Part shown: positions 17,389 to 25,431 of the stretch, one piece after another
Numbering within the stretch: the stretch's first letter is position 1
Layout of the letters: every line of letters starts with the position of its first letter
Assembly (NCBI GenBank): GCA_905479265.1
Contig: CAJQLX010000013.1
Span: forward strand, 50,337-114,336
Length of the DNA stretch: 64,000 nucleotides
Source of the DNA: an uncultured Alphaproteobacteria bacterium
GTDB taxonomy: Bacteria > Pseudomonadota > Alphaproteobacteria > UBA7985
Reading direction: 5' to 3'
The notes under the pieces: generated by a model
Seen by the model: only the letters and a program-made list of their open reading frames with translations
Databases searched by the model: none
Told to the model about the DNA's origin: nothing
Program-made: the position numbers and the translations under genes

Positions 17389-18699
17389 CTAGCCCTCGCC
17401 CCGCCGATCCACAACGCGCACGGCTTTGCCTTGGGAGCGCGGAACCGAGCCCACCTCGCCCACCACGACGTCCGTGGAAATTCCAACCATCGTTTTGATC
17501 CCCTGCTCCAGCGCGGCCTGGCAGGAAGCGCGAGCGGCGGCATCCATGCTGGCGCTCTTGGTCTCAACCAACACGCGCATCGCTTCCATCGGGCCGGATT
17601 TATAGCGCTCGATCTGGAAGTACGGCGCCAGCGCCGGGATCTTCAAAACCTGCTCCTCGATCTGGGTGGGAAAGACGTTTACGCCGCGCAGGATCATCAT
17701 GTCATCGCTGCGGCCCGTGATTTTCTCCATCCGGCGCATGGTCCGTGCGGTGCCGGGCATAAGCCGCGTGAGATCGCGCGTGCGGTAGCGGATCATCGGC
17801 ATGCCTTCCTTGGTCAGCGTGGTAAACACCAACTCGCCTTCCTCGCCATCAGGCAGCACGTCACCGGTCATTGGATTGATGATTTCGGGGTAAAAATGAT
17901 CTTCCCAGACGTGCAGGCCATCTTTGGTTTCCACACACTCATTGGCCACGCCCGGCCCAATGATCTCGCTGAGGCCGTAAATATCAACGGCGTGCATGTC
18001 GAACGCCTCCTCGACTTCGCGGCGCATGGCGTGGGTCCACGGTTCAGCGCCAAAGACACCGACCTGCAGCGAGGTATCGCGCGGGTCGCGGCCCGCTTTG
18101 ATAAAGGCTTCAAGAATATTGAGCATGTAGGACGGCGTCACCATGATGCCCTTGGGCTTGAAATCGGTAATCAGCTCAACCTGCTTTTCCGTCTGTCCAC
18201 CGCCCATCGGAACAGTCGTACCGCCGAGTTTCTCGATGCCGTAGTGCGCGCCCAAACCGCCGGTGAAGAGGCCGTAGCCATAGGCGTTGTGAACCATATC
18301 CCCCGCCCGCAAACCGGACGCCCGGAGACTGCGCGCAACAACCGTTGCCCACACATCGATATCACCGGCTGTGTAGCCCACCACCGTCGATTTTCCCGTC
18401 GTGCCCGACGACGCATGCACGCGCGAAATCTGGGCCTGTGGCACAGCAAACAGGCCAAAGGGATAGTTGGCGCGCAAGTCGTCTTTCACCGTGAACGGAA
18501 ACCGCGATAGATCGCTAAGTTGGCGTAAATCATCCGGGTGCACCCCCGCCGCGTCAAAGCTCTTGCGGTAGTGATCCACGTTCGCATAGGCATGGTTCAG
18601 CGTCTTTCGCAGCCGCTCAAGCTGGAGGCCACGGATTTCGTCGATGGAGGCCGTTTCGATCGGCTCTAGGTCTGACGGGTTTGGTGAAAGATCTTCCAT
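17389..18699 (-). CDS. paaK: Phenylacetate-CoA ligase
   Basis: A 436-residue AMP-forming ligase that activates phenylacetate to phenylacetyl-CoA. Characteristic blocks are 'FPFTVKDDLRANYPFGLFAV', the phosphate-binding loop 'VHASSGTTGKSTVVGYT', 'YGLSEIIGPGV' and 'YRTRDLTRLMPG'. Length agrees with PaaK (about 430-440). The ATG at 18699 is preferred; the frame extends to a TTG at 18741 that lies inside a palindrome. AGAGGG is 12 bases before the ATG, a long spacing. It lies between paaI and tetR. Confidence 0.93.
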   Translation of the reverse strand: MEDLSPNPSDLEPIETASIDEIRGLQLERLRKTLNHAYANVDHYRKSFDAAGVHPDDLRQLSDLSRFPFTVKDDLRANYPFGLFAVPQAQISRVHASSGTTGKSTVVGYTAGDIDVWATVVARSLRASGLRAGDMVHNAYGYGLFTGGLGAHYGIEKLGGTTVPMGGGQTEKQVELITDFKPKGIMVTPSYMLNILEAFIKAGRDPRDTSLQVGVFGAEPWTHAMRREVEEAFDMHAVDIYGLSEIIGPGVANECVETKDGLHVWEDHFYPEIINPMTGDVLPDGEEGELVFTTLTKEGMPMIRYRTRDLTRLMPGTARTMRRMEKITGRSDDMMILRGVNVFPTQIEEQVLKIPALAPYFQIERYKSGPMEAMRVLVETKSASMDAAARASCQAALEQGIKTMVGISTDVVVGEVGSVPRSQGKAVRVVDRRGEG

Positions 18700-18735
18700 G
18701 CCGGTTTGATGCCCTCTGTACTGCTTTTTCTGGAT

Positions 18736-18783
18736 CACCAAAAAAATTTTGGTGGTCTTTTACTTCACCAAAAAAGTTTGGTG
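18736..18783. promoter_or_regulatory. Two tandem CACCAAA...TTTGGTG palindromes before paaK
   Basis: A perfect 19-bp palindrome (CACCAAAA-AAA-TTTTGGTG, 18736-18754) is followed at a 30-base period by a second, CACCAAA-AAAG-TTTGGTG (18766-18783). They fill the gap between the paaI stop and the paaK start. They could be paired operators, for a TetR protein or PaaX, giving paaK its own promoter, or A/U-rich RNA hairpins. Which cannot be decided from sequence. Confidence 0.55.
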
Positions 18784-18784
18784 G

Positions 18785-19210
18785 TCACTCATCAAAGAAT
18801 GTTTGGCCCAACAAGCGCGTTAACCCGCGAAATTGAACGATGGTATCGCCATTCTGGTTGCGGACTTCGACATCATAAATGCCGTTCCGCCCGACCAACG
18901 AACGCTCTTCACACACTGCCCGCAGCTGGTCCCCCGCTTTTGCCGGGCTTAGATAGGTGATGGTGTTGTTCAGTGATACGGCACGCTGGTTGCGGCTGTT
19001 TCCGGCAAAGGCTGAGGCGCTATCAGCCAACATAAACAGCACACCACCGTGCACCGAACCGTGGCCATTGCAGTGCTGCGCTTGGGCTGTGAGCGTCAAG
19101 CACGCGCGTCCTTCGCCGACAGACTCAAGCACCAGCCCCAAGGCCTGGGACACTTGATCGTCCGCCCACATGAGCGCTGCGGATCGCTCTGCCCGTTCCT
19201 GAGCTTTCAT
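18785..19210 (-). CDS. paaI: PaaI, hydroxyphenylacetyl-CoA thioesterase
   Basis: A 141-residue hotdog-fold thioesterase that rescues CoA from dead-end phenylacetate intermediates. Motifs are 'CNGHGSVHGGVLFMLADSA' and 'VSLNNTITYLSPAKAGDQL', with the catalytic HGG(V/L)-D pattern of PaaI. The ATG at 19210 follows GGAACGGGG; the open frame reaching 19297 would add an unlikely extension across the divergent promoter. First gene of paaI-paaK-tetR. Confidence 0.92.
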   Translation of the reverse strand: MKAQERAERSAALMWADDQVSQALGLVLESVGEGRACLTLTAQAQHCNGHGSVHGGVLFMLADSASAFAGNSRNQRAVSLNNTITYLSPAKAGDQLRAVCEERSLVGRNGIYDVEVRNQNGDTIVQFRGLTRLLGQTFFDE

Positions 19211-19268
19211 CCCCGTTCCCTGCCTGATCCTTGAGTTCAAAACCGCCTGAAAGTTGATGCTGACAAAA

Positions 19269-19282
19269 ACCGACCGGTAGGT
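19269..19282. promoter_or_regulatory. Probable PaaR (TetR-type) operator between paaI and paaZ
   Basis: ACCGACC-GGTAGGT is a 14-bp palindrome with a single mismatch, inside the 149-base divergent region between paaI and paaZ. It resembles the ACCGACCGGTCGGT sites of TetR-type paa repressors known from other proteobacteria. It could control both divergent units. Confidence 0.6.
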
Positions 19283-19359
19283 CAATAATACGGACAAGCA
19301 TTGGCTGATTCCGGCTTAACCTGCTGCCGATGAAGCGCCAAGAATACGGGAGACTACGC

Positions 19360-21393
19360 ATGCTCAATGTCGAAAGTTACGCCGCTGGACAATGGATCGC
19401 GCCCGATAGCAGCGCGCGACCGATTGAGAACGCCGTTACCGGCGCAATCATGGCACAAGCCGGGACAAGCGCCCTGCCCGTTGCATCCATGCTCGACTAT
19501 GCCCGCAGGCGCGGGGGACCGGCGCTGCGGGCGCTGACGTTTCATGATCGGGCCAAGATGCTCAAGGCGCTGGCGCAGCACTTGGGCGAACACAAGCAAG
19601 CGCTCTATGACCTGAGCTTTTCCACCGGCGCGACGCAGCGTGATCATTTGATCGATATCGATGGCGGTATTGGCACGCTGTTCGTCTATGCCTCCAAAGG
19701 GCGGCGGGAGTTGCCCGATGCGCAGGTTTATCTTGATGGCGAGGTCGAGCAACTTTCGCGCAACGGCACCTTTGTCGGCCAGCACATCTGCACGCCCTTG
19801 CACGGCGCGGCGATCCACATCAACGCCTATAACTTCCCCGTTTGGGGCATGCTGGAGAAGCTCGCCCCGGCGATCCTCGCGGGCGTTCCTGCGATCGTAA
19901 AGCCTGCGACATCGACCAGTTACGTGACTGAGTTGGCTGTTCGGCAAATCCTCGATAGCGAGATCCTACCCGATGGCGCTTTACAGCTGATCACCGGCGG
20001 GGTCGGCGACTTGCTGGACCATCTGGATTGTCAGGACACGGTCAGTTTTACCGGTTCCGCCAGCACCGCCCTGAGCCTGCGCGCGCATCCCAATATCCTG
20101 CGCCAAAGCATCCGGTTTGCCGCTGAGCAAGACAGCCTGAACGCGTCAATTCTTGGCCTTGACGCCACGCCCGGCACGCCTGAGTTCGACTTGTTCATCA
20201 AGGAAGTGCAGCGGGAAATGACCACCAAGGCGGGGCAAAAGTGTACGGCCATCCGCCGCATCATCGTGCCGCAAGCCCAAGAAGGCGCCGTGATTGACGC
20301 GTTGCGGTCGAAACTGTCGAAAATCGTGCTGGGTGACCCAGCGGCGGAAGCGACAACCATGGGGGCGCTTGTCTCTCGTGCGCAGCGAGACGACGTGCGC
20401 GCCAAGGTCGAGGCGTTGTCCAGCGAAGCCAGCATCGCCGTTGGCGGGTTGGAAGGCTTTACCGTAGAGGGCGCAGACGCGGACGCGGGAGCCTTTATGC
20501 CGCCCGTGGTCCTGCACTGTTCCGACCCTGACAGCGCGCACTTGGTCCATGAAACCGAAGCCTTTGGCCCCGTTGCAACGGTGATGGGATACCGCGACAT
20601 CAGCCACGCGATCAAAACGGCCAATCGCGGCCAAGGCTCGCTGGTCGCTTCGCTGATCACCCACGACCCGGAAACGGCCCACGCGGTTGCCTTGGGTTCA
20701 GCCGCTTATCACGGGCGACTGTACATCAATGACCGAACGTCCATGCAGGAATCCACCGGCCACGGCTCCCCTTTGCCGCACATGGTCCACGGCGGCCCTG
20801 GCCGGGCGGGGGGCGGAGAAGAGCTGGGCGGGGTTCGCGGTGTGATGCACTATATGCAACGCACAGCGATCCAAGGCAGCCCCGACATGCTCAGCGCCAT
20901 CAGCCAGCGCTGGGTGCCCGGTGCCGCACAGAAGCCGGCGACGGCGCACCCCTTTACGCTGCATTACGAACAGCTGCACACCGGCGATACACTGCATACC
21001 GAGCCGCGCACGATTTCCATGGACGACATCGAGCACTTTGCCCATTTCACCGGCGATACGTTCTACGCGCACATGGACGAAGAAGCCGCCAAGCGAAACC
21101 CGTTCTTCCCCGGTCGGGTGGCCCACGGCTATCTGTTGCTGAGTTTTGCAGCGGGCCTGTTTGTTGAGCCAAACGAAGGCCCGGTTTTGGCCAATACGGG
21201 GCTGGATGGCCTGCGCTTTCTCAAGCCTGTTCAGGCCGGAGATGCCATAAAAGTCGCGCTGACGGTCAAGGACAAAACACCCCGAAATCCGCAATACGGT
21301 GAAGTGCGCTGGCAGGTTCACTTGACCAACCAAAACGATGAGCCCGTTGCGGAATACGAGTTGCTGACCATGAATGCCTTTGCCCCCGCATGA
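19360..21393 (+). CDS. paaZ: PaaZ, oxepin-CoA hydrolase / 3-oxo-5,6-dehydrosuberyl-CoA semialdehyde dehydrogenase
   Basis: A 677-residue fusion. Residues ~1-520 are an aldehyde dehydrogenase with catalytic Cys in 'TKAGQKCTAIRRI' and the conserved 'HINAYNFPVWGMLEKLAPA'. Residues ~530-677 are a MaoC-type (R)-hydratase domain, with 'DDIEHFAHFTGDTFYAHMD' and 'GRVAHGYLLLSF'. It opens the oxepin-CoA ring and oxidises the resulting aldehyde. GGGAG stands 8 bases before the ATG at 19360. Its stop overlaps the paaX start (ATGA). Confidence 0.95.
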   Translation: MLNVESYAAGQWIAPDSSARPIENAVTGAIMAQAGTSALPVASMLDYARRRGGPALRALTFHDRAKMLKALAQHLGEHKQALYDLSFSTGATQRDHLIDIDGGIGTLFVYASKGRRELPDAQVYLDGEVEQLSRNGTFVGQHICTPLHGAAIHINAYNFPVWGMLEKLAPAILAGVPAIVKPATSTSYVTELAVRQILDSEILPDGALQLITGGVGDLLDHLDCQDTVSFTGSASTALSLRAHPNILRQSIRFAAEQDSLNASILGLDATPGTPEFDLFIKEVQREMTTKAGQKCTAIRRIIVPQAQEGAVIDALRSKLSKIVLGDPAAEATTMGALVSRAQRDDVRAKVEALSSEASIAVGGLEGFTVEGADADAGAFMPPVVLHCSDPDSAHLVHETEAFGPVATVMGYRDISHAIKTANRGQGSLVASLITHDPETAHAVALGSAAYHGRLYINDRTSMQESTGHGSPLPHMVHGGPGRAGGGEELGGVRGVMHYMQRTAIQGSPDMLSAISQRWVPGAAQKPATAHPFTLHYEQLHTGDTLHTEPRTISMDDIEHFAHFTGDTFYAHMDEEAAKRNPFFPGRVAHGYLLLSFAAGLFVEPNEGPVLANTGLDGLRFLKPVQAGDAIKVALTVKDKTPRNPQYGEVRWQVHLTNQNDEPVAEYELLTMNAFAPA

Positions 21394-22220
21394 CCGCGCT
21401 CTCACCCCCAGCTGCCACCATGCTGTTCGATCGGTTGTTCGAGGTGCTGAACGACGGGCAATCACCGCGTCTGTGGTCTTTCGTCGTGACCATCTTTGGC
21501 GATTTGGCACAGCACGACGGCGCGCGGATCAGCGGAAGCCTGATGGGGGCTTTGGTGGCGCGCATTGGGGCCCGGCCAGAGGCGCTGCGGGTTGCGCTTC
21601 ACCGGCTGCGCAAGGAAGGCTGGATCGAAAGCCACAAGCAAGGGCGTTCGTCGGACTATGCGCTTTCGGTCTGGGGGCGTGGGCAAGCGGCACAAGCCTC
21701 TGACATCATTTACGCCGCAGCACCGACGCCTGAGCAAGCGTGGCTGGTCCTGCACGATCCCGCAGACAAGGCGCGAGACGCCGATCCCCATGACCACGCC
21801 CTAACCCAAACCGCCAGCATCACCCTGCGCCCACCATCGACGAGCAGCGCACTGATGACGCCGTTGGATGCGAGCCGGACGGTGCCGCATTGGGTTCAGC
21901 ACAAGCTCTGTGATGCGGCGCTGTTAGCAGCCTGCCGAGACCTCGAACGCCGCTTGGATCAGGTTTTGGCCCACCGCAGCCTGATCGCCGATATGCCTGC
22001 CTTGGACCGCATGGTGCTGCGGGTGCTGATCGTCCACAGTTGGCGACGGGTGATCTTGAAGGCTCCCGCTTTGCCGCCGTTCTTATTCCCCCCGACGTGG
22101 CGCGGGGCGGCTTGTGCGGACAAGGTCAGCGCGTTGCTGCGCGCTTTACCGCCCACGGCGCTGGGTGACTTGGCAGCAGAAGCAGCGGCGGCAGCAGCGA
22201 CAGCGGTAAAAAAGGCCTAA
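21390..22220 (+). CDS. paaX: PaaX-family phenylacetate operon repressor
   Basis: A 276-residue GntR-like winged-helix protein of the PaaX family. The wHTH region is visible in 'LMGALVARIGARPEALRVAL' to 'RKEGWIESHKQGRSSDYALS', and the C-terminal PaaX_C segment contains 'LIADMPALDRMVLRVLIVHSWRR'. PaaX represses paa promoters and is released by phenylacetyl-CoA. It is translationally coupled to paaZ. The same locus also encodes a TetR regulator, so control may be double. The 3' end overlaps the convergent SDR gene by 4 bases. Confidence 0.88.
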   Translation: MTALSPPAATMLFDRLFEVLNDGQSPRLWSFVVTIFGDLAQHDGARISGSLMGALVARIGARPEALRVALHRLRKEGWIESHKQGRSSDYALSVWGRGQAAQASDIIYAAAPTPEQAWLVLHDPADKARDADPHDHALTQTASITLRPPSTSSALMTPLDASRTVPHWVQHKLCDAALLAACRDLERRLDQVLAHRSLIADMPALDRMVLRVLIVHSWRRVILKAPALPPFLFPPTWRGAACADKVSALLRALPPTALGDLAAEAAAAAATAVKKA

Positions 22221-23038
22221 GATCCGCTGGTTTTTGGATGCCAATCTGCGACCACGCCCGCGAAATATCCGCCATCGACAGTGATCTCAACCCCATTGAT
22301 CCACCCCGCATCACCCACGGCCAAAAACTCAGCCAATCCGGCCACATCCGTGGGCTGGCCTGATCGACCGCTGAGGCCAATAATCCGGTCGTAGGTTTCC
22401 GATCCCAGCATATCGCGGAACCCGGTCGAAAGGTTGGTTTCGGTGATACCCGGATTGATGCAGTTCACGCGAACGCCGGAGGGTCGAGCCTTGCCGACGG
22501 CGTGGTAGGTGTAGGCGGCCAAACACTGTTTGGAAAACTTGTAAGCGTCCGCCTGCCACGGCCCAGAATCAGGGCTTTTCAACCAATCATGGCCCCCGTC
22601 AAAGCCTTCTGCCGCGATCATCGCATCGACCTGTGCGCGGTTATCCCGCCAGTCTCGACCCGCACTGGAAGCAACCAGCGTGATGCTGCCTTTGTCGGCT
22701 ATATGCGGCAAAATCTGTTCGGTGAGCCAGCGCGTGCCGAGGAAATTCACCGCCATGACTTTCATCGGATTGTCCGGCATTGGCCCAACGCCCGCGACGC
22801 AAATTAATCCACCAACCTGCGCCGGAAGGTGCGCCAGCGCCGCCTGCATGCTGCCCCTGTCACTAAGGTCACAAGCAATGAAGTTTTGACAGCCTTCTTC
22901 AGGCCGCTGAATATCAAGATTGAGCGTCTCGTAGCCTGCCGCCTCAATGCGGTGGCGAATGGCCTCGCCGATACCGGACGACCCACCCGTAATGACGATT
23001 GGAGCTTTCACAGCTCTTAGCTTAGGGTTGGACTTCAA
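22217..23038 (-). CDS. Short-chain dehydrogenase/reductase
   Basis: A 273-residue classical SDR. The NAD(P) motif is 'GGSSGIGEA' (residues ~18-26), the catalytic serine lies in 'LVASSAGRDWRD', the Y-x-x-x-K pair is in 'DAYKFSKQC' and the C-terminal block is 'VEITVDGGYFAG'. D63-type acidic residues after strand 2 ('LNLDIQRPEEG') suggest NAD preference. An insertion around 'MIAAEGFDGGHDWLKSPDSG' resembles SDRs acting on steroids or cyclic alcohols. It stands alone, facing paaX, with an amidase divergent on the other side. Substrate unknown. Confidence 0.82.
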   Translation of the reverse strand: MKSNPKLRAVKAPIVITGGSSGIGEAIRHRIEAAGYETLNLDIQRPEEGCQNFIACDLSDRGSMQAALAHLPAQVGGLICVAGVGPMPDNPMKVMAVNFLGTRWLTEQILPHIADKGSITLVASSAGRDWRDNRAQVDAMIAAEGFDGGHDWLKSPDSGPWQADAYKFSKQCLAAYTYHAVGKARPSGVRVNCINPGITETNLSTGFRDMLGSETYDRIIGLSGRSGQPTDVAGLAEFLAVGDAGWINGVEITVDGGYFAGVVADWHPKTSGS

Positions 23039-23062
23039 ACAGGGTCAAGGGAGAACACAACG

Positions 23063-24517
23063 ATGGGTGAAGCCGAGAACACCAGCGCGCCGCAGGACTT
23101 CACGACCGCGCGGGCGCAAGGTTTGGCCATCGCACGCGGGGAACTCTCTGCAACAGCTGTGCTCGACAGCACACTGGCGCAGATCGCGGCGGTGAACCCC
23201 ACGCTCAACGCCGTCATCACCCTCGCCCCAGACAGCGCCCGAGCCGAAGCCGAGCATTGGGATCAGCAACGCCGCAAGGGCGAAGCGCTGCCCGCGCTGG
23301 CTGGATTGCCCGTGCTGATCAAAGACAACCAGCACGCCGCAGGCATCCGCACCACATGGGGCAGCGCCGACCACCTCGACACGGTGCCGGCAACAGATTC
23401 TGGCATTGTGGCGCGGCTTCGCGCTGCGGGGGCCGTGGTTGTGGGCAAGACGAACCTGCCCGAATACAGCATCGGCGCCAACACCGTGAACCCCGCGTTT
23501 GGCGCAACCGGAAACCCCTTTGACCCCACGCGAACGTGCGGGGGCAGCAGTGGCGGGTCTGGGGTGGCCGTGGCGGCTGATATGACCAAGCTCGCCACCG
23601 GCTCGGATCATGGTGGCAGCTTGCGCATTCCCGCAAGTTACTGTGGAATCGTCGCCTTTCGCGCGTCTCCCGGCGTGGTGCCGAACGAAGAGCGACGGAC
23701 GCCCGCCACACACTACAGCGTACAAGGCCCAATGGCGCAAAACGTCGAAGACGCCGCACTGATGCTGTCTGTTATCGCCGACCGCCAGTTGGGTGGATCG
23801 CGCGACCCGATGGCCTTCCCCTTGGACGCCTCGCGCTTTACCGCGCTAGAGGCCGTGGAGACGGCTTCACTGCGGGTGGCGGTCAGCGCGGACTTGGGCG
23901 GCTTGTTGGTCTCAGCCGAGACCAAAGCCCTGTTCCGCGATCGGATGGAACGGCTTTCAGGGCGCTTTGCTGCGCTTGATTGGTGCGATTTGGACCTGAC
24001 TGACGCGCCCAGCGTCGATTGGCTGCTGCGCCAAGACGTATTCGTCTCTCAATACTTTGAGGAGGCAGACAGCTGGTCCGAGGACTTCGCCCCCAATGTG
24101 CGCCAAACCTATGACGCAGCCCGCCAAACCTCCATGCAAGACATTGCCAAGGCGCGCTTTCGTCAACTGACGCTGATCCAGCGGATGCACGATCTGTTTG
24201 AGCACTACGATGCGCTGCTGGTGCCGGGTGTTGGGGTGCAGCCGTTTGAGTGGAAGCACAACTATCCCCCCACCATCGACGGCCAAGTCGTTGAGAACTA
24301 CATGGCGTGGCTGCACATGACCTCGTCGATTACCGTGGTTGGAAATCCCGTGGTTGCGCTCCCCATGGGACAGGATGCTAAAGGCTTGCCCTTTGGCGTG
24401 CAGCTGATCGGGCCACGCTTCAGCGATCACCGTTTGTTATCGATTGCCGCCGCCGTCGAAGCGCTGGGCGCGACGGACGCACACCTTGCGCGTCCGATTC
24501 CGACTTTTGGGGCTTAG
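23063..24517 (+). CDS. Amidase signature family hydrolase
   Basis: A 484-residue AS-family amidase. The Ser-cisSer-Lys triad is visible: K87 in 'VLIKDNQ', S162 in 'GGSSGGSG' and the nucleophile S186 in 'SDHGGSLRIPASYCG', 24 residues later as in the family. AAGGGAG lies about 9 bases before the ATG. It hydrolyses an amide to acid and ammonia; AS enzymes also include aryl-acylamidases and carbamoyl amide hydrolases. Its position between paa genes (phenylacetamide?) and hydantoin genes (N-carbamoyl or amide product?) leaves two plausible roles. Confidence 0.88.
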   Translation: MGEAENTSAPQDFTTARAQGLAIARGELSATAVLDSTLAQIAAVNPTLNAVITLAPDSARAEAEHWDQQRRKGEALPALAGLPVLIKDNQHAAGIRTTWGSADHLDTVPATDSGIVARLRAAGAVVVGKTNLPEYSIGANTVNPAFGATGNPFDPTRTCGGSSGGSGVAVAADMTKLATGSDHGGSLRIPASYCGIVAFRASPGVVPNEERRTPATHYSVQGPMAQNVEDAALMLSVIADRQLGGSRDPMAFPLDASRFTALEAVETASLRVAVSADLGGLLVSAETKALFRDRMERLSGRFAALDWCDLDLTDAPSVDWLLRQDVFVSQYFEEADSWSEDFAPNVRQTYDAARQTSMQDIAKARFRQLTLIQRMHDLFEHYDALLVPGVGVQPFEWKHNYPPTIDGQVVENYMAWLHMTSSITVVGNPVVALPMGQDAKGLPFGVQLIGPRFSDHRLLSIAAAVEALGATDAHLARPIPTFGA

Positions 24518-24537
24518 ATCAGCGGTATAGGCCGGGC

Positions 24538-25134
24538 TTAGTCTCGAACCACGATGCTCACATTGCGCTCGCCGACGGCTTCCACAGCGTCAAACAACAC
24601 CGCCGCGTCGTCGGGCATCAATCGCACGCAGCCCGCGCTGGCGGGGGAGCCGATGGCGTTCACATCATAGGTTCCGTGAATGGCAAAGTTGCCGTTGAAA
24701 AAGATCGAATGCGGCATGGGTGCGTCATTGTAGAGCGATGACTTGTGGAACTCAGAAAGCCATTGAACGCCATACTCGCCACGGGGCGTGTGGTGGCCTT
24801 CGCGGGCCGTTGAAATCGGCCATTGATAGGCCAACTGCCCGTCGATACTCACGCGCATGTTCTGCTCAGAGACATCAACGATGACGGCCAGATCCTGCCC
24901 CTTACGGGCCGACATGACGCGATCAATCCGCTTGATATTGGCTTTCGGCTTCTGCGCCACCGGCTGAGCCAGAGTGACGTTCGAGGCCAATTCAACAGGA
25001 CGCGCGGCAGGGATAACCACGCCATTGGGCATGTCTTGGGTGTAGAGTGTGTAGCTGCGGTATGGGTCGGGCTTACACCCTGACAAAGCCACAAGCCCTG
25101 CTAAAATAAGCAGAGGGGATACGAACTTGATCAT
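24538..25134 (-). CDS. L,D-transpeptidase (YkuD) lipoprotein
   Basis: A 198-residue envelope protein. The lipoprotein signal 'MIKFVSPLLILAGLVALSGC' has its lipobox cysteine at residue 20. The C-terminal YkuD domain has the catalytic motif 'HGTYDVNAIGSPASAGCVRL' (His...Ser-x-Gly-Cys-Val-Arg). It forms 3-3 peptidoglycan crosslinks or attaches proteins to the wall. It is monocistronic, convergent with the amidase. No clear Shine-Dalgarno is visible before the ATG at 25134, and the upstream region is markedly AT-rich. Confidence 0.88.
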   Translation of the reverse strand: MIKFVSPLLILAGLVALSGCKPDPYRSYTLYTQDMPNGVVIPAARPVELASNVTLAQPVAQKPKANIKRIDRVMSARKGQDLAVIVDVSEQNMRVSIDGQLAYQWPISTAREGHHTPRGEYGVQWLSEFHKSSLYNDAPMPHSIFFNGNFAIHGTYDVNAIGSPASAGCVRLMPDDAAVLFDAVEAVGERNVSIVVRD

Positions 25135-25431
25135 TATAAACCAAAAATAAATTCATTAAATATATGGCTACGATCTGCTCTTCACCCTGAAATACAACCG
25201 TATTCCATTATTAATATTGAATTATTTCTAGGGCGTTGCCTTCCCCACACATATCCCAATACGCAGCAGACGGGCTGGACCGCCTCAGGCGCCCGCCGCT
25301 GCCGCGCATTGACCCGCGCAATGGCCCGCGCAATGGCCCGTGCAATGGCCCTCGTATCAGACAGGCTGCTTGCGCCGGGCGAGAGGAACGTCATACTGCC
25401 CCGAACAAGACTCCAAGGGGGCGGCGAAGCA
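25135..25431. other. AT-rich divergent intergenic region
   Basis: About 300 bases between the L,D-transpeptidase and the hydantoinase. The first ~110 bases are AT-rich and probably contain both promoters, though no confident -35/-10 pair can be picked. The rest is GC-rich and contains the 12-bp repeat at 25308-25355. An in-frame open extension of the hydantoinase (25309-25431) reads through this repeat ('MTRAMARAMARAMA') and looks non-coding. Confidence 0.6.
25308..25355. repeat. Four 12-bp tandem repeats (AATGGCCCGCGC-like)
   Basis: Units are ATTGACCCGCGC, AATGGCCCGCGC, AATGGCCCGTGC and AATGGCCCTCGT. They lie about 77-124 bases upstream of the hydantoinase start. They contain several ATGs in the hydantoinase frame but none with a ribosome site. 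Confidence 0.75.
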
